Part shown: piece after piece, positions 5,303 to 8,339 of the stretch
Numbering within the stretch: position 1 is the stretch's first letter
How the letters are laid out: every line of letters starts with the position of its first letter
Origin: Thermohalobaculum sp035512995
GTDB taxonomy: Bacteria; Pseudomonadota; Alphaproteobacteria; Rhodobacterales; Rhodobacteraceae
Reading direction: 5' to 3'
Assembly: GCA_035512995.1 (NCBI GenBank)
Contig: DATKCY010000318.1
Coordinates: 1 to 8,339 of the forward strand
Length of the DNA: 8,339 nucleotides
The notes under the pieces: model-generated
What the model was told of the DNA's origin: nothing
The model's input: the letters and a program-made list of their open reading frames with translations, nothing else
The model's database searches: none
Program-made: the position numbers and the translations under genes

Positions 5303-5959
5303 ATGGTCGTGGAGGCGGAGGAGCGTCGCGGCATCCTTCTCGTGCTGTCCTCGCCATCGGGCGCAGGCAAGACGACGCTGTCGCGCCGGGTGCTCGAGGC
5401 CGACCCTTCCTTCACCCTCTCCGTCTCCGTCACGACCCGCCCCCCGCGCGACAACGAACGCGAGGGCGTCGACTATTTTTTCGTGTCGGACGAGCAGTTT
5501 GAGGCCATGGCCGCAGACGGCGACCTGCTCGAGCACGCGCGCGTCTTCGGCCATGCCTACGGCACCCCCCGCCAGCCCGTGAAGCAGGCGATCCTGGCCG
5601 GCCACGACGTCCTGTTCGACGTCGACTGGCAGGGCGCGCAGCAACTCCGCGCCTCCGACCTCGGGCAGTACGTCGTCTCGATCTTCGTCCTGCCGCCGTC
5701 GATCGCGGCGCTGCGCGAGCGGCTGACCGCGCGCGGGCTCGACGCGCCGGACGTGATCGCCGGTCGGATGGCACGCGCGCGCGACGAGATCAGCCACTGG
5801 GCAGAATATGATTACGTATTGATTAATGACAGCCTGGACAGGTGCTTTTCCAAGATCGAGACAATTGTAGCGGCCGAGCGCCTGCAGTGGCGCCGGCAGC
5901 GATGGCTGTTCCCCGTGGTCGAGCGGCTGAACCGCGAGTTCGAGGAGATGGACCGATGA
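5303..5959 (+). CDS. gmk: Guanylate kinase
   Basis: 218 residues, standard length. It phosphorylates GMP to GDP with ATP in the cytoplasm, an essential step of purine nucleotide synthesis and recycling. Seen: a P-loop in VLSSPSGAGKTTLSRR, the GMP-binding SVSVTTRPPRDNEREGVDYFFV, the acidic/aromatic LLEHARVFGHAYGTP, the Walker B-like VLFDVDWQGAQQL, and the lid and C-terminal parts including WAEYDYVLINDSLD. The usual Gly before the P-loop PSG is Ser here, which is also normal in Rhodobacterales relatives. Start ATG 5303 has GGGGGGAG about ten bases upstream. The stop overlaps the next gene by ATGA, so translation is coupled. A marked low-GC patch lies within codons around 5801-5870. Confidence 0.96.
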   Translation: MVVEAEERRGILLVLSSPSGAGKTTLSRRVLEADPSFTLSVSVTTRPPRDNEREGVDYFFVSDEQFEAMAADGDLLEHARVFGHAYGTPRQPVKQAILAGHDVLFDVDWQGAQQLRASDLGQYVVSIFVLPPSIAALRERLTARGLDAPDVIAGRMARARDEISHWAEYDYVLINDSLDRCFSKIETIVAAERLQWRRQRWLFPVVERLNREFEEMDR

Positions 5960-6477
5960 CCCTCTATGCGCTCGACGGGCGGAGGCCCGCGCTCGCCGCG
6001 GACGCCTATGCGGCGCCCGGCAGCCGGCTGATCGGCGACGTCACGCTCGGCGCCCGCGCGAGCGTGTGGTTCAACGCCGTCCTCCGCGGCGACAACGAGC
6101 CGATCCGCATCGGCGAGGAGACGAACGTGCAGGACGGCTGCGCGCTGCACACCGACCCGGGCTTCCCGCTGACGCTGGGCCCGCGGGTCACGGTCGGCCA
6201 CAACGCCGTCGTCCACGGCTGCACGGTCGGCGAGGGCAGCCTGATCGGCATGGGCGCGATCGTCATGAACGGCGCGCGGATCGGGCGGGGCTGCCTGGTC
6301 GCCGCCGGCGCGCTGGTGCCGGAGGGGCGCGAGATCCCCGACGGCATGATGGCGGTCGGCGCGCCGGCGAGACCCGTGCGCGCGCTCGACGACGCGGCGA
6401 AGGCGGGGCTGCTCGAGGCCGCGGCGGTCTATGTCGACAAGGCGCTGCGCTACGCCCGCGACCTCGGCGAGGCCTGA
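5956..6477 (+). CDS. Gamma carbonic anhydrase-like hexapeptide-repeat protein
   Basis: 173 residues in the YrdA/PaaY/CaiE branch of the gamma carbonic anhydrases. The body is a left-handed beta helix of hexapeptide repeats from about residue 20 to 140, for example IGDVTLGARASVWFNAVLRGD and VGEGSLIGMGAIVMNGARIG, followed by a C-terminal helix. The three zinc-ligand histidines are present: His65 in ALHTDPG, and His82 and His87 in VGHNAVVHG. Trimers of this fold bind metal at subunit interfaces. Many members show weak or no carbonic anhydrase activity, so CO2 hydration is likely but unproven. The ATG at 5956 overlaps the gmk stop by four bases and uses a GAGGAG inside gmk as ribosome site. Its stop directly abuts that of the convergent chpT. 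Confidence 0.92.
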   Translation: MTLYALDGRRPALAADAYAAPGSRLIGDVTLGARASVWFNAVLRGDNEPIRIGEETNVQDGCALHTDPGFPLTLGPRVTVGHNAVVHGCTVGEGSLIGMGAIVMNGARIGRGCLVAAGALVPEGREIPDGMMAVGAPARPVRALDDAAKAGLLEAAAVYVDKALRYARDLGEA

Positions 6478-7140
6478 TCAGGCGGCGGTCGCCTCCAGGC
6501 CGACGCGGTCGGGGCCGGCGGTCGGACGCAGCACCGCGCCGGCGGCACGGGCCGCCCGGGGCAGCATCGCGAACTCGATCTGGCGCGACGACCGGGCCGT
6601 GCCTTGGCCGAGCACGAGCGCCTCGCGTTCCGGCGGCCAGGCGATGCCGCTGCCGCTGACCGCGAGCGCGATCGGCAGCCCGCCGTCCGGTGGAAGCGAC
6701 AGCACGACCTCCCCCGTCCTGCCCGCGAGCGCCCGTCCCGCGAGACCCATGAGCGCCGCGAGCCGCGCCACGGGCGCGGGCAGCGCCGGCCCGTCCGGCT
6801 CCTCGATCCGCCACGCTGCCCGGCCGCCGGCGAAGAGCGGCTCCAGCCGCTCCGCCAGCCTGGCCCGGGGCAGCGGCGCGGCGTCCGGCGGCTGCGGCCC
6901 GAAGGCGAGTCGGTGCAGGCCGAGGAGCGCCGCCGTGCGCGCGGTGCTCGACGCGATCAGATCCAGGTCCTCGCCGTCGCCCGCACCGATCTCGCGCATG
7001 AGCTCGATCCCGTTGCCGATCGCGCCGACGGGATTGACCAGGTCGTGGCACAACCGCGCAGCCACGAGCTCCGCGAGCCGGAGATCCGGCCCGACCGCCC
7101 CCTCGTCATCGGCGTCCCCGGTCGCTACATCGTTAGGCAT
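6478..7140 (-). CDS. chpT: ChpT-like histidine phosphotransferase
   Basis: 220 residues from the ATG at 7138-7140. ChpT relays phosphate from the hybrid kinase CckA to CtrA and CpdR, the alphaproteobacterial circuit for cell cycle, motility and, in Rhodobacterales, often gene-transfer agents. Seen: the H-box AARLCHDLVNPVGAIGNGIELM with phospho-accepting His32 at about residues 28-49. The second helix of the four-helix dimerisation bundle reads DLDLIASSTARTAALLGLHRLAFG. A degenerate kinase-like C-terminal domain (about 85-220) lacks ATP-binding G boxes, as expected for this family. The frame opens further upstream, but the extension is Arg/Ser/Pro-rich and only the antisense of the neighbouring gene. 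Its start overlaps that of the divergent DUF3553 gene, and its stop touches that of the carbonic anhydrase gene. Confidence 0.9.
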   Translation of the reverse strand: MPNDVATGDADDEGAVGPDLRLAELVAARLCHDLVNPVGAIGNGIELMREIGAGDGEDLDLIASSTARTAALLGLHRLAFGPQPPDAAPLPRARLAERLEPLFAGGRAAWRIEEPDGPALPAPVARLAALMGLAGRALAGRTGEVVLSLPPDGGLPIALAVSGSGIAWPPEREALVLGQGTARSSRQIEFAMLPRAARAAGAVLRPTAGPDRVGLEATAA

Positions 7141-7321
7141 GGAAAACCCGTTCCTGGAAGTGGGGGCTCTGGTTCGCGACCCCCAAGCTCCCGAACTGGG
7201 CCTCGGGCAGGTGCAGTCAATCGTCGGCTCCCGCGTCACGGTGAACTTCGAGGACGGCGGCAAGATCGTCCTTCACGGCACCGGCGGCCGGCTCGAGATC
7301 GTCTCGTTCGACGACGACTGA
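7139..7321 (+). CDS. DUF3553 small protein
   Basis: 60 residues starting at the ATG at 7139. The core FLEVGALVRDPQAPELGLGQVQSIVGSRVTVNFEDGGKIVLHG matches the DUF3553 pattern. In this pattern a hydrophobic start and a V-RDP/RHP motif precede LGxVQS, then a TVNFxxxGK strand pair. This looks like a small SH3- or Tudor-like barrel, similar to the CarD/UvrD C-terminal Tudor-type folds, so nucleic-acid or RNA polymerase contact is possible but inferred. No function is known to me. The ribosome site is weak (AGG one base before the ATG). A GTG at 7160 would drop seven residues but has no better site. Overlap of its start with chpT implies a very short or absent private leader. Confidence 0.82.
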   Translation: MENPFLEVGALVRDPQAPELGLGQVQSIVGSRVTVNFEDGGKIVLHGTGGRLEIVSFDDD

Positions 7322-7359
7322 ACGGCGGCCGGCGGACGGGCGGCGGGCGGTGCCGGGCG

Positions 7360-7388
7360 TTGCGTTGACCGCCGCTTGCCCATACTGT
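7360..7388 (+). promoter_or_regulatory. Possible promoter for the olsB-like gene
   Basis: TTGCGT (7360-7365) and TACTGT (7383-7388) are 17 bases apart, 91 bases before the ATG. A better -35 match, TTGACC at 7365-7370, has no -10 at a proper distance. The call is weak and rests only on box similarity. Confidence 0.25.
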
Positions 7389-7459
7389 CCGGGAGGCGTC
7401 AGCCGATCGCAGATGGCCGCGGGGCGCGCGCTTGGCCCCCTGCCGACCCCCGGCCAGGC

Positions 7460-7470
7460 AAGGGAGAAGG
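7460..7470 (+). promoter_or_regulatory. Ribosome binding site fixing the olsB-like start
   Basis: AAGGGAGAAGG ends eight bases before the ATG at 7479. An in-frame ATG at 7413 would add 22 residues, but its nearest GGGAGG is about 15 bases away, so 7479 is preferred. Confidence 0.5.
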
Positions 7471-7478
7471 TCGCGGGC

Positions 7479-8339
7479 ATGCGCATCGCCGCCGGGCGCT
7501 TCACCGTCAAGATTGCCGAGACCGACGCGGAGGTCGCCGCGGCCCAGCGGCTGCGCTATCGCGTCTTCGTCGAGGAATGCGGCGCCTCCGCCAGCGCCGC
7601 CGAGCAGCGCCATCGGCGCGAGCAGGACCGCTACGATCCTTACTGCGACCACCTGCTGCTGCTCGACAGCGAAGCCGACAATCCGGAGGTCGAGGAGCAG
7701 GTCGTCGGCGTCTACCGGTTGATGCGGGGCGACCAGGCGCAGGCCGGCATCGGCTTCTACGGCCAGACCGAGTACGACCTCGCGGCCCTGCGCGACTGGC
7801 CGCGCCCGGTGCTCGAGCTCGGGCGCTCCTGCGTCGACGCCGACTATCGCGGCGGCGCCGGCATGCATCTGCTCTGGTCGGGCCTTGCGCAGTACGTCGC
7901 CGACAACGACATCGAGATCCTGTTCGGCGTCGCGAGCTTCCACGGCACCGATCCGGCCGCGATCGCGCAGGCCCTCAGCCACCTGCACCACTCGCATCTG
8001 GCGCCGGAGGACCTGCGGGTCCGCGCGCTCGAAGCGAACCATGTCGCGATGGACATCCTGCCCCCCGACCGGGTCGACCGGGTGGAGGCGCTGCGCCAGA
8101 CGCCGGCGCTCATCAAGGCCTATCTCCGGCTCGGCGGCTTTGTCGGCGACGGCGCCTATATCGACCATGATTTCAATACGATCGACGTCTGTCTTCTGAT
8201 GGACACCACGCGCATGGTCGGCCGCTACCGCACCTTTTACACCCGCGAGAAGGGGGCGCTGGATCAGGTCCCCGGCTGCCATGCATGCCCGCGAGGAGCG
8301 GGGCGCGGCCGCGGCGGCGCTGCCGGCCTCGGCGACCTG
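7479..8339 (+). CDS. olsB: OlsB-like GNAT acyltransferase (ornithine lipid synthesis), 3' end not reached
   Basis: 287 codons are visible and no stop is reached. The protein matches OlsB-type N-acyltransferases, which transfer a 3-hydroxyacyl group from acyl carrier protein to the alpha-amino group of ornithine, giving lyso-ornithine lipid at the inner membrane. Seen: AAQRLRYRVFVEECG (residues about 21-35), VVGVYRLMRGDQA, LELGRSCVDADYRGG as acyl-donor loop, IEILFGVASFHGTDP, LIKAYLRLGGFVGDGAYID and FNTIDVCLLMDTTRM. Homologues I recall end about 10-15 residues after the last motif, whereas this frame runs on for 40 more Gly/Arg-rich codons to the window edge. The tail may be an extension or a frameshift, or may overlap the next gene (ATG at 8281). 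An OlsA-type partner would be expected downstream. Confidence is good for the family and lower for exact substrate. Confidence 0.82.
   Translation, partial: MRIAAGRFTVKIAETDAEVAAAQRLRYRVFVEECGASASAAEQRHRREQDRYDPYCDHLLLLDSEADNPEVEEQVVGVYRLMRGDQAQAGIGFYGQTEYDLAALRDWPRPVLELGRSCVDADYRGGAGMHLLWSGLAQYVADNDIEILFGVASFHGTDPAAIAQALSHLHHSHLAPEDLRVRALEANHVAMDILPPDRVDRVEALRQTPALIKAYLRLGGFVGDGAYIDHDFNTIDVCLLMDTTRMVGRYRTFYTREKGALDQVPGCHACPRGAGRGRGGAAGLGDL

Noticed and set aside
7413..7478. Upstream in-frame ATG for the olsB-like gene
   Set aside because: Ribosome site is too far away and the extra residues look non-conserved; ATG 7479 has a well-placed purine-rich site.
8281..8339. Possible next gene starting at ATG 8281 (MHAREERG...)
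   Set aside because: Only 19 codons are visible, low-complexity Ala/Arg-rich, no recognisable family, and it overlaps an open olsB-like frame; too little to call.

Overview
The window comes from a GC-rich (about 70% by eye) alphaproteobacterium, most likely of the Rhodobacterales. The evidence is a ChpT-type histidine phosphotransferase, a PAS_5 protein, a DUF3553 protein, and a Bmt-like homocysteine methyltransferase followed by a free-standing corrinoid protein and a DUF1638 protein. All of these resemble families I know from roseobacters and relatives. Identifications come from reading motifs and remembered families, not from a search.

Left end (1-735): the 3' end of an insertion sequence (last codons of a transposase and a terminal repeat) lies in a phage tail tube gene. 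That gene keeps only its first 46 codons, on the minus strand. Just upstream of it, also on minus, is a second phage structural gene with no recognisable start codon. Together they look like a decayed prophage or gene-transfer-agent-like remnant. A small lipoprotein gene (732-1163, minus) abuts it.

Middle (1337-4399, plus): sufE (sulfur transfer for Fe-S assembly), then a probable operon of homocysteine S-methyltransferase (bmt type), corrinoid-binding protein and DUF1638 protein. The first two correspond to the homocysteine and cobalamin modules of MetH, so the cluster is best read as part of a split B12-dependent methionine synthase or a related corrinoid methyl-transfer system. The methyl-donor module and the corrinoid reactivase are not in the window. 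A strongly self-complementary 74-base segment (2907-2980) precedes the corrinoid protein gene and matches no riboswitch I know.

Right part: a PAS_5 gene (minus) converges on the DUF1638 gene and diverges from gmk. gmk (guanylate kinase) overlaps by four bases a gamma-class carbonic anhydrase-like gene. That gene converges with chpT at zero distance. chpT and the DUF3553 gene are divergent with start codons overlapping in one CATG. The window ends inside an OlsB-like acyltransferase (ornithine lipid synthesis) whose stop codon is not reached.

No tRNA, rRNA or CRISPR array was seen. No stretch over 300 bases lacks a gene. The three longer gaps (1164-1336, 2836-3003, 5114-5302) hold the promoter, palindrome and repeat features listed.
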